A DNA stretch of 64,000 nucleotides. Origin: Triangularia verruculosa. Taxonomy: Eukaryota > Ascomycota > Sordariomycetes > Sordariales > Podosporaceae. A program made the position numbers and the translations under genes. Numbering within the stretch: the stretch's first letter is position 1; every line of letters starts with the position of its first letter. The notes under the pieces are model-generated. The model searched no databases. It was not told the DNA's origin and was given only the letters and a program-made list of their open reading frames with translations. The stretch covers positions 1 through 64,000 of the forward strand of contig MU863979.1 of assembly GCA_033296885.1 (NCBI GenBank), written 5' to 3'. Shown here piece after piece: positions 32,974-42,214 of the stretch.

Positions 32974-34335
32974 TTAGAAGCAACGTATAGTTAAGAACGT
33001 CAAGGCTGCCAAAGCATATGCATCCGTGGCTACGGTCAGTGTGGGCTGGATCACAGGGGCAAACTTCGGGTTGTGGTTGGCTATAGAAGTGTCAGCGCGA
33101 GCGAGAAAGACATTGACTGGCGTGGACGTCTCGTTATTCTAACCTAGGATTCGCTCGGTTGCCCCCTGCTCCAACGCACCGTCCCATTCATTAGGGCAAA
33201 TGCCTCCGTAATTCCAAAAGCTCACAGGAGCCGAAGATGGGGCAGCCAAGTTGGATATATCCTCGCTGCCAGTTGACGCAGGAATCTCTGGTAGAAAGCT
33301 GCCTCCAAAGTGATGTCTCATGGATTTCTCGAGAGTATCAGTAGCGGATGGGTCGTTGTAGAGCAGCGGAAAGAAGGTGATTCGTTCAATTGACGGCGGC
33401 TTGGGCGCACGAAAGGCCTCGCTTTCGGCAAAGACAATTCTCCTTATCGAGTCTCTCACACTCTCCTGTAGAGACGTGCTGAAGCTTCTGGTGTTGATCA
33501 GCAACGTGGCTTCCTCAGGGATGACGTTGGGGGCGTTGCCCGCATGTATCGATCCGACCGTCACCACAGCCATCTGCTGAGGGTCCGTCTCACGGCTGAC
33601 GATTGTTTGCAGCTTCAAGACTGCACTGCACGCCATCAGCACGGGATCCACGGCCTTGTGTGGCTTGGCCCCGTGGCCACCATGACCATAAAAGGTAACA
33701 CGCAGCGACTCGGAGGTGCTGTTGAAGGCCCCGCGACGCGTGGCTATGGTACCAGCACGCATCGGCATGACATGGCCACCGAGTACAATATCAGGATGAG
33801 GAACCGCATGTTTCCGGGGGTCATAGAGACCATCGTCCACCATACATTGTGCGCCTGCTCCATTCTCCTCATCCGGCTGGAAAAGGAAAACCACTGTGCC
33901 GCTCCAGCGTTCCCTCGCTCGATGCAAAAGCTCTGCCGATGCTAGCAGACCTGCCATGTGCATATCGTGGCCACAGGCGTGCATAGCTGGTTGGGAAGGA
34001 CCATCCTGAGGGTCTTGTGCGTGGACCGTGGCAGCGTATGGCAAGTTCGTCTGTTCTAGCATTGGGAGCGCATCCAGCTCGGCCCTCAACATCACGGTGG
34101 GGCCTTGGCCATTTCTCAATATGCCAACCAGTCCATGGCCTCCAATGTCAGTGGTGACATCGACATCTGCAAGAGACCGTAACACGTTGGCGACTGTGGA
34201 TGCTGTTGCGGCTTCGTGTTTCGACAGATCAGGGTGCCTATGGAGCTTGCGGTACAGGTCTTCATATGGAGCTAGGTCAGGTCTGAAGCTTGAAACGAGA
34301 AAAGACGGAGAGTTTTCCATTGCTGAGTCGGACAT
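32974..34335 (-). CDS. M20 family metallo-amidohydrolase
   Basis: Two exons: 34335-33144 and 33080-32974, with a 63-nt intron (GTTAGA, GCTGAC branch, TATAG); 432 residues. The second exon supplies the family C-terminus (NHNPKFAPVIQPTL), which includes the last metal-associated His. Metal and catalytic motifs of the M20D branch are present: LRAELDALPM, HACGHDMH, FQPDEENGAG (catalytic Glu pair), GGHV and the dimerisation-domain FYGHGGHGAKPH. The family removes acyl groups from N-acyl amino acids (hippurate, IAA-amino acid and N-acetyl amino acid hydrolases). It is adjacent to an N-acetyltransferase gene on the same strand, a possible acylation/deacylation pair (inference). Confidence 0.9.
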
Positions 34336-34542
34336 TGTGCGCGATAACTAGGGGATGATGCAAAGGGCGCAGAGGTTGCTGACAGCTGCCCGCTTTCGCA
34401 CGTGCAGGTGAGGGGTGCAGGAGATTTCAAAGATTGTCTTTTTTCTGCCTTACGTATAAGGCGGAAAGACAAGAGGCTTGAAGACTTCCATTCTTTGCAT
34501 TTCAGGTACATAAAAACGAAGAAAAAACTCATGCCCCTCTAG

Positions 34543-35154
34543 CTACAATTTAGCCACATGGCGCTGGTATATAACAAGTGAGTGACGACGGCCGAATTTG
34601 GTCGCCACGTCTTCCATCTCCCCCTTGCGGGCATAACCTAGCTCTTCCATAACTCGGTGCATGTGGACGTTCTCTGAGTTGATGAGACCAAGTACTGTAT
34701 GTAGACCCCGAAGAAATCCACCATTCGCCGTCGAAATCATGACATTGAGCTCCTCACCCGGACCCTGTGAGCTCTCCAGTTCTGCTTGTTCCTTTCCATT
34801 TTGGCCACCGGTACCAGCAACGCCACCACCGCCGCGATGCAGCTCAGCTAGAAGCGCGCGGCTAATCCCACGCCGTTGCCAGGCCGGATGAACATACACC
34901 ATCATTTCGGCCAGCTGGGCGTAAGCCTGGCGCTGTGAGAAGGGGTATATGCCGGCATACGCTACCACTTTATCTCGGTCGTCAACAGCCACGCGCATCC
35001 GGTGGAGGTGGTCACCCGGAACGAAGCTGGAAAAGTAGGAGGGGGGCTTTTCCTCGATGTCAAATGTGGCTGCGGTTGTGCGTACAGCATGGTTGTATAT
35101 CTCAGCAATGTCGTTGAGGTCCTCGATGCGGGGTGCGCGAAATGAGATGGCCAT
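34543..35154 (-). CDS. GNAT N-acetyltransferase, phosphinothricin acetyltransferase-like
   Basis: 203 residues, single exon. The start FRAPRIEDLNDIAEIYNHAV and VRTTAATFDIEEK follow the pattern of the PAT/YncA branch of GNAT enzymes. The acetyl-CoA-binding motif A is YVHPAWQRRGISRALL, followed by NGGFLRGLHTVLGL-INSENVHMHRVMEELGY, the conserved N-x-x-S-x-x-x-H element of PAT-type enzymes. A Gly/Glu-rich insertion (about 107-133) separates the two. Relatives acetylate small amines such as phosphinothricin or methionine sulfoximine, so a detoxification or self-protection role is possible. The true substrate is unknown. Confidence 0.88.
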   Translation of the reverse strand: MAISFRAPRIEDLNDIAEIYNHAVRTTAATFDIEEKPPSYFSSFVPGDHLHRMRVAVDDRDKVVAYAGIYPFSQRQAYAQLAEMMVYVHPAWQRRGISRALLAELHRGGGGVAGTGGQNGKEQAELESSQGPGEELNVMISTANGGFLRGLHTVLGLINSENVHMHRVMEELGYARKGEMEDVATKFGRRHSLVIYQRHVAKL

Positions 35155-35662
35155 TTCTGTTTGCTTGTCTGCTGTCTGGCTAGAAACAGCGATAGTAGTT
35201 GTGCTCGTTGCTGTATTTGTGGTGCTGAGTTATGCTTGCTGCTGTTGTTCCGTTACCTGGTAGGTTTGTGAGCGGCTTGGTTGAGGTTGGGCTTTCGAAG
35301 GAAACCCCGGAAGACGTCCTGAGTTGATTTAATCACGTGGTGGAACACTCTTCCCGTTGATTTGTGACACAAGTTTCGCAATTGTGTCATTGCCAAACAA
35401 ATGCTGCAGGGTTCGTTCCCCGCTTGGAGAGTTCAGAATACATGTGATAAACGGCAGGAACTTCCCTCCAGCATCGCACACATCCCTAAGGTGCTAATAA
35501 GTCATGGGCCTGAGCTACCGCAAATGCTGTTCAGAGTGTAATACAATGGTTCATAAGCATTGACATTTGATGATGCATAGGTACATGAGGCAGCGGACTT
35601 CCTTGTAATTCCTGTATTGAATTGATCGCCTCGTCATATCTAAGGCCGGCCTCCCCATCTAT
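35155..35662. other. Intergenic region
   Basis: 508 bp upstream of the GNAT gene and downstream of the methyltransferase. No gene recognised. Confidence 0.4.
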
Positions 35663-36577
35663 CTAGAGCTTGCGCGCAATCAAAACTCCTTCCGTGCTGT
35701 CGATAACGGTGTAGACAAAATTCTCTCGGAGCAGTGCAAGAAACTTGGTGTATTGCTGACGATAGTATTGCTGTTTCTCCTCAAAGTAGGCGCTGGTGGT
35801 GAAGTTGGAGAGAATGACATTATGGGCCACCACGAGAGCACCAGGATGCAGCTCTGCCAGAGATGCCCGCAAATGCGGGTAGTATATAGCTTTGTCGCGG
35901 TAGTCGGGTGGCACGTCGTCCGACTTGGGGCCCTCAGCGTCAAGGACGAGAATGTCTATGTCACGCAGCTCAGGAGCTGGAGCGGCTGCTAAAGCCTCAG
36001 CATCGTCGACCAGGAACGCGGTGGCTTTGTTGTCGGAAAGGCCTTGTTTCTCCAAGTTGTGACGCGCCATTTCCATACTGTCTGGGTCGATATCAACGAG
36101 AGTCAGATCGATGCCCTGTTTGGACGGTGCGGCAGCGGCCGCTGCTGCCCAGTAGCCGTAGTAGCTGCCTAGGAAGGCAATTCGGCGCGGCTGGACAATG
36201 CTGACCACGGCATAGAGCAGGGCACTTTCCTCGGGAAAGATGTATGTTAGGTACCGACCGTGATCGAACCGCTCATCTATGCGTTTCAGGGCCGACTCGG
36301 AGGCATCGGCGTCGTATGAATCGTCAGGTAGTATGTCGGCTCCACGACACTGCGCCAACGCCCGACGGACAAAGTCATGTTTGTTATGCGGAAACCGTGC
36401 AGAGAGGTTGATCTGGTCCTGGTTGAGAGCGGGGACGCTCGCCAACCCTTCATTCTCGACCCATCGCTGATATGTCGCTACGTCGAGAAGCCCGCGGCGG
36501 AATTCCGAATACAGTGGGCATGAGGCCAGCGCTGCGTCAATTTTTGAGAATGCTGTTCCGGTGCTGGCCGCAGTCAT
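35663..36577 (-). CDS. SAM-dependent methyltransferase, class I fold
   Basis: 304 residues from the ATG at 36577. The frame is open 40 codons further upstream, and the segment DPFDAIYLADIGLFARSLGD there looks protein-like, so a longer first exon is possible. The Rossmann signature is IAFLGSYYGYWAAAAA (motif I, about 133-148), then LTLVDIDPDS with the acidic residue for the SAM ribose (about 158-167), then DIDILVLDAEGPKSDD and LHPGALVVAHNV. The last resembles the small-molecule O-methyltransferase post-motifs. It is divergently oriented to the diiron-type gene, starts 550 bp apart. Substrate unknown. Confidence 0.82.
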   Translation of the reverse strand: MTAASTGTAFSKIDAALASCPLYSEFRRGLLDVATYQRWVENEGLASVPALNQDQINLSARFPHNKHDFVRRALAQCRGADILPDDSYDADASESALKRIDERFDHGRYLTYIFPEESALLYAVVSIVQPRRIAFLGSYYGYWAAAAAAAPSKQGIDLTLVDIDPDSMEMARHNLEKQGLSDNKATAFLVDDAEALAAAPAPELRDIDILVLDAEGPKSDDVPPDYRDKAIYYPHLRASLAELHPGALVVAHNVILSNFTTSAYFEEKQQYYRQQYTKFLALLRENFVYTVIDSTEGVLIARKL

Positions 36578-37127
36578 GGCTTCCTGTGTGTCTCCGAGGC
36601 TTCTAGCAAAAAGGCCGATGTCTGCTAGGTAGATTGCGTCGAAGGGGTCAGACACGCGGCAACTTAAGGAGTCTACACAGAGTCTCGCGGCCCCCAAGGG
36701 CGGGATTATGACTAAGAAGAACTGTGAGCCCCTCAGATAACATCAAATGGAAAAATGCACATGTAATTGCCGACAGCTCTGGGTGCGCGGGGTGCATATG
36801 GTGTGATAGCCACACAACGCTTGGGGAGACACACGGTGCCCGGCCGGTATGCATGATTGATCGAATCGGTGCGGCTTATCGGCCCTAAAATCGCTCTCCC
36901 CCCAGCCGCAATCATTTACCAGGTATTAGCGAGAAGATGGACCGCGAGAGTGACATTCCAGTGTGGGGGTATAATGTAAGGTTAAAACGATCCCGTCACC
37001 TAACTGGAGCGCCAAGGCAAAAGCACAACCAGATCTTGGTTTCCTTTATGCAGTTGACGGACCCCGTTGTTCGACATGGGCCCGAAGCACCTTGCTACCG
37101 TCCTTGCTGATTTCCTGCTCTTGTGCC
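36578..37127. promoter_or_regulatory. Bidirectional promoter region, methyltransferase and HDO-like gene
   Basis: 550 bp between two divergent start codons; part of it may be an upstream coding exon of the methyltransferase. No specific operator could be named. Shared regulation of the two enzymes is inferred from arrangement only. Confidence 0.55.
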
Positions 37128-39491
37128 ATGCTACGGCCGAACTGTGACTTGTTCGAGATGAACAACCCCTACGTCGTCCTATCCTCCTTATCTTTGCTGC
37201 TGTTTGCAGTTCCCTTGGTCTTATTTCTGAAGAATTCAGAGTCCATGCCGCAGTGGCTTCGGAAGCATCTCAAGAGACCTCTTACTCAGCGAGACTGTAC
37301 TCTAGCGGTCAATATTCCGTCGCCCGATGACACTCCCAACACCGACACACTGCTCTTTTACAAGAATTTGTACCATCGGCTCCACCACCTTGAAGATTAC
37401 CCCAATGCCGCTTCAGAAGCTCGATGTCTTCTCATCAGTCTGCTCTCAGAGGCGCTCCTCGAGCGACGCAGCGGCGCTTCAGTGCCAGACTCTACCGACG
37501 AACCGAGCACACTGGCATCAATCATAGACATACAACAGAGGAAAACGTCGCTGGAATGGGAGGATTGTGTCCAGAAGAGGAGAATGGGGGGGCCGCGGCA
37601 AATGTTCAGGAATCGGACGGCGGCGGTTGAGTGGCTTAAGCAGATGGCCCCCCTCAAGTATGTTGACGGGGCGTGGCTTGGTCATATAAACCGCATCACC
37701 ACGCCCTTTCTCTTCAGCAGCGTGGTCAAAAATGCCTGGCAAGTGCTCTCGGAAGAGTATGGAGATGGGGATGAGAATAAACACCATGCTCATATCTATC
37801 ATAAGCTGATGCAAGACCTCGCCCCCAACCTCCCCAGTCCCGACGAGTTGGCCTTCACAGAGTCAGGTCAGGGTATGGATGATCCATCGGTCTGGCGAGC
37901 TGCCGTTGGCCAGCTTGTCATTTCCCTTTTCCCGCACGACTTCTTGCCTGAGATTCTCGGTTACAATGTCCATTTTGAGAGTATCAAGTTAGAAACGCTA
38001 ATTGTTGCCCGGGAGCTTCGCGAGCTCGGCATCGATCCCTACTACTTCAATCTGCACGTTTCAATCGACAATGCTCACTCGGGTCACACAGCTATGGCCC
38101 TACACGCTGCTCAGCAATATCTTGAGGTTGTTGGCTCCAACTTTGGCGCAGACAGGAAGAGACAGGCGTGCCGGAGGCTGTATGCCGGCTTCGCGCTCTC
38201 AGAGTACCTTGAGCAGCCGATTCATAATGCACCCATCCCCGACAAGCTCACGCACGTGGAGGAGAGAACCTCGGCAGGTAAAATAGACGTCGGAGCCGAG
38301 GAGCGTGTTGCCGATATTCTCTCCGTCAAAGTTGCTCGGTCAAGCAAGATTCATTGCGCTAGTCGTATCCGCCTGGGTGGTCGTGCTCTGTCTGAATGGC
38401 TTGACCCTTCGTTCCTCGCTGCGTCGGAGGAGCGGGCAACTGAGCTTGTCCGTCACCTTGCGGCAGCAGACTCCTGGGTGCGTCGCGGCAATAGTGGGGA
38501 GAGCCGTTTTGTGCGGGAGCTGTTGTGGGGAGGAAGAATGTTTGGTGCTTTTACCAGCGCCGAGGTTGCTGCTGTGCGAGCATGGATCGACTCCATGAAT
38601 GAAGAAGATATCAGCACCGATTCCACGTCTAACTACTACTGGACGTTTACTACGCGTGCCGCGGGTTCGATTGATGAGGCGTTCGCCCCCGATCACGTTA
38701 TGGGTCGTTATGCTGCTTTCGAACCTTCAGAGGCGAAAACCCTAGCTTCATTGCTGGCACCGCAAATGGGAACATCTGTTATCAACAGCAGCGGCCGTGG
38801 GGTGCCGGACCTGTGGCGGCGGCAGCAGCAAGGGGGCTATTTTGAACCAAGATGTCCCCGCACATCAACACTTGGTGTGGCTGTCAGTGATACCGTTTGC
38901 CTGCCCGCACTTTTTCCTCTTTGGTTTACCCACCCATGCCTCCTTCAGCCCTTGATAAGTGTCCCGTTCCGCGCCAAGTCCCCGGCACGTGCCGCCGTCC
39001 TCCGCCTCATGCGCGCCCAGGCCGGCTTTAGCACCCAGGAGATCACTGTTGCCGGCATGGATGATGTCTTACGCGACAACACCGTCGGTGTTGTAGAGCT
39101 AGGGATTGAGATGGTAGCAGCGGCCCTAGCGGCGGAGCCAGACCCGGCATGGAAGGGCTTACCGCGGTCTCCAGCCGAAGTCCTTGAGCGGTGGCCTTCC
39201 GAAACAGCCGCCATCATGCTCAGTCTAACCACGAGCCCCAACCGCAATGCCGGATCTCTCATTGGTCTGCATTGGGCCTTTATAGACCTCCACGATGTTA
39301 TGTGCTCTTCTGCCGCGCACCACGGCCTCCTTTCGCAGGCTAGCTGCGACCTGCTGTCGGCCATCACAAAGCGAGAACGTGTTTGCCTCGTCGAATGCAT
39401 CGACCACTTGAAAGAAGACGGGTCCATGATGAAAGATATCCATGAGTCCTATGGTTGGGGCGTTCAAGTACTCCGAGATATTTTCGTTTAA
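37128..39491 (+). CDS. Haem-oxygenase-like diiron/iron oxidase (HDO superfamily), membrane anchored
   Basis: 787 residues from the ATG at 37128 (an ATG ten codons later is also possible). A single hydrophobic segment at about 15-36 suggests an anchor. Residues about 180-330 match the iron-containing redox enzyme (haem-oxygenase-like) pattern: WLGHI, SEEYGDGDENKHHAHIYHKLM, LGYNVHFE and LHVSIDNAHSGH. The likely metal ligands are E209/E210, H219-H222, E284, H310, D314 and H317 in the HxxxDxxH form. Superfamily members cleave or oxidise amino-acid-derived substrates and fatty acids with O2. The C-terminal half (about 370-787) is not recognised and is much longer than bacterial HDOs, which are about 230-350 residues. 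Confidence 0.8.
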   Translation: MLRPNCDLFEMNNPYVVLSSLSLLLFAVPLVLFLKNSESMPQWLRKHLKRPLTQRDCTLAVNIPSPDDTPNTDTLLFYKNLYHRLHHLEDYPNAASEARCLLISLLSEALLERRSGASVPDSTDEPSTLASIIDIQQRKTSLEWEDCVQKRRMGGPRQMFRNRTAAVEWLKQMAPLKYVDGAWLGHINRITTPFLFSSVVKNAWQVLSEEYGDGDENKHHAHIYHKLMQDLAPNLPSPDELAFTESGQGMDDPSVWRAAVGQLVISLFPHDFLPEILGYNVHFESIKLETLIVARELRELGIDPYYFNLHVSIDNAHSGHTAMALHAAQQYLEVVGSNFGADRKRQACRRLYAGFALSEYLEQPIHNAPIPDKLTHVEERTSAGKIDVGAEERVADILSVKVARSSKIHCASRIRLGGRALSEWLDPSFLAASEERATELVRHLAAADSWVRRGNSGESRFVRELLWGGRMFGAFTSAEVAAVRAWIDSMNEEDISTDSTSNYYWTFTTRAAGSIDEAFAPDHVMGRYAAFEPSEAKTLASLLAPQMGTSVINSSGRGVPDLWRRQQQGGYFEPRCPRTSTLGVAVSDTVCLPALFPLWFTHPCLLQPLISVPFRAKSPARAAVLRLMRAQAGFSTQEITVAGMDDVLRDNTVGVVELGIEMVAAALAAEPDPAWKGLPRSPAEVLERWPSETAAIMLSLTTSPNRNAGSLIGLHWAFIDLHDVMCSSAAHHGLLSQASCDLLSAITKRERVCLVECIDHLKEDGSMMKDIHESYGWGVQVLRDIFV

Positions 39492-40750
39492 TACAGCCAT
39501 CTTCTGAATCCTTGGTACCTGCCCTCAAATTTGGAGCGCATGCAGTTAGCTATCATGATACGTAAATCGAAGTGTTGAAATTGACTAACCAAAATTACCT
39601 ACCTCAGGTTTCTCAGGGGAGCAAACCACGGCCATATAATACCTACCCATAGAGCAACCAGCCTACCAACTAAGCTCCCTCAGCTCCGCACTAATTCACG
39701 GTGGCGGTAACCTTTATCGGAGCGTCGCGCTAATAGCATCAAGAACTTCGTTGACGCTCGGTTCTGCTGGGTGTAAGCTTCCGTTACCTACCTACTATGC
39801 GTGACAAATCTAAACCAAGTTGAAATGCACTGTTTTCTGATCATTCAGAATGTGATGATCAGCTCAGTCATCTCGGTATCCGTCTGGCTGTTGTTAAATG
39901 TAGTCGTCGAGGATGGCATGTTCTCAAGATTGCCCGTTGAATGGGCCCACAAAATAAACAATGCCACAGGCTTGCCAAGCATCCAAATACCAGGGACTGC
40001 CTGCTGTCACCTGTCAGTGCCTAAACGCTAGTGCTGATTTATTTTCGGGGCATTTTGCAGCGCTGGCATTGTCACCGTCGGCTTTTTGAGATGCTGCTCA
40101 GACAGGCGAAAGAGTGTTTGAGAAGACAGATGCACCATGTGTTCTTTTGTCCTCTGTGTGTGTACAACGTGACACGGCATTGCTCTGGCAATCGGAATAG
40201 GGGCTGAAACCCGTGTGGCTGCTCATCCACGGCCAGTGAACGGCTCCCATGGCGAAGGATTCCTGGTCTTCGATCAAGCATCACATCCCACATCAGCCCT
40301 CCTCCCCGACGGAAAAATAATCCCCTGCTGTTCTTCTCACCCCTACTGGATGACATCAGATGGGGTTTATCGTTTGCCCAATTTATCCCAAGCTACCCAA
40401 GCGTTTACGGCACAGGCATCAGGGTTTAGCAGCAGGACCCTGAGATGGGGTATTTGGGCTGACTTTGCCCCCGCTGTGTGGCTGAGACAGCCGCTGGCTG
40501 ATTGCGATTGGCCCTCCCTGGCGAGACTCCCATGGACTTGTTCCTATTTAGGAAAGATGACCTGACAGGGGCTAGGAGCATGGGACTTTTGGCATCACTG
40601 CCACAGGCTGCCCGCATTTTTTAACAATCGCAGGACTCGCACTTTTGCATCTGAACTCTTCTTGCCAACTTCACCCCTCCAGCCATATCAGCCATATCGC
40701 GGTATTCTTAGATCGATTCACCGACAACCGCAACGACAACCTCGCCCGTC
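39492..40750. other. Intergenic region
   Basis: 1.26 kb between the HDO-like stop and the tetraspan gene. Short open frames only, none with support. A pyrimidine/CA-rich leader precedes 40751. Confidence 0.4.
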
Positions 40751-41558
40751 ATGAGTAAACAATACATCGTCGGCGAGGAATCGCCGTTTCTCAAGCGAGT
40801 GCTGATCCCATTCTGGATCATCCGCATCTTGATCATGCTGATCCAGATTGCTGTCTACGCCCTCCTCGTTGCCGGTCTGGGTGTCTACAAGGACGATTTG
40901 CGACGCATTATTGACGAGTACAACACGCATCTCACATACGAAGCCATTCTGGCCACTTCGATCATCATCATGCTCATCATCCTGCTCTGCCTCATCCTCG
41001 ATCTCGTCAGCATCATCAAGCGTGCCAGGCGCACACTCGGCCCCAAGTTCTTTCTGATCACCAACATCTTCCAGACGTTGTTCTACGTCGTCAGCTTCAT
41101 TCTCTCCATGATTGGTGCCAGGCCGAGCTCTTTGTATGCCGTTGTCAACATCATCATTCTGTGAGCTCTCCTAGATATTCGTCTCTCTCCGCATCATTAC
41201 TAACAGCTGCTGTTTCAGACTCTCCTTCTTGGGCCTCCTCATCTACGCATCTGTTGTCTTCCACCAGTATCGCAAGGGATCTCTTGGAAACGGAAGCCGT
41301 GGCAATCTCGGCGCCTACCAGCCCACCAGCAACCCCGCCGCTGTCCCCCTACAGAACACAGCCTATGCCCCTCAAACCACCGGATTCGCTACGGATTACT
41401 CTCAAGACCATCAGAAGCCCACCTACTATGATCCGCAGGCGGCGAACCAGGCTGCTTATGCCGGTCAGGGTTACGAGCCTTACTCGGGGCAGCCCCAGCA
41501 GCAGGTCATCCAGCAACCTCAGCAGGGGTACGAGGGGCACGGTCGTCAGGCCGTCTAA
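40751..41558 (+). CDS. Tetraspan membrane protein with Gln/Tyr-rich tail
   Basis: Two exons: 40751-41160 and 41219-41558, with a 58-nt intron (GTGAGC, ACTAAC branch, TTTCAG); 249 residues. Four hydrophobic segments lie at about 17-45, 66-88, 98-118 and 126-150 in a MARVEL-like arrangement. A cytosolic tail rich in Gln, Tyr, Pro and Gly follows (YEPYSGQPQQQ). The architecture resembles fungal plasma-membrane organisers, but no named family is certain. Confidence 0.8.
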
Positions 41559-42214
41559 GTGTTAAGCATGTGTTGGGAAATAGTTGGGCTTGTGATAGCA
41601 TGCGAGGCGGTTTCCTGTCTGGAAAGTGGGATAATGGTTATTTTTGTCTGCTTTAAAAACGGCGCTATTGGCGCAGGCAGGGGCAAGTGTTTGGATGGTA
41701 TAGATTGGAGCGTGCAAATTCACACACATTGGATAGACATGGATGGATACCCAAAATGATAAATGTTGAGATCTCATCGCCTCTATTTTTTTACCCGGCT
41801 TGGAAATGCGGCGAGGGCTGGTTGCTGGAAGCAGTGTTGGGCAGCGGTGCCAAGGTCTTCAGCTGAACTGCTGTGCAGTGACAAGACGCGATAGTGCGCA
41901 CGCCATTGAGTTTGCGCATATGTTTTTGTGGCTGGTGAGTCAGCTCCTTCATTCAGTACAGGACATAATCACGTCGTCTGACCGGCTTTCGTCCCTTGGC
42001 CGCTCATGACCGCATGTCTTGGCACGATCAAAGACAGTCACACCATCATCACTGTTTGGCAAGATCCGTACTGTATTCACATCCAGTTCTATCCCCAGAA
42101 TGACCTCCAAGATACTTTACCAAATCCCGTAAACATATCGGAAAAACATACATCACCCAGAACCTAACGCCAAACACCTAACCAGATCCTCATGAAACCA
42201 TTCACCCAAATCCC
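41559..42214. other. Intergenic region between convergent genes
   Basis: 656 bp between two convergent stop codons; likely holds both 3' ends. Nothing else recognised. Confidence 0.4.
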
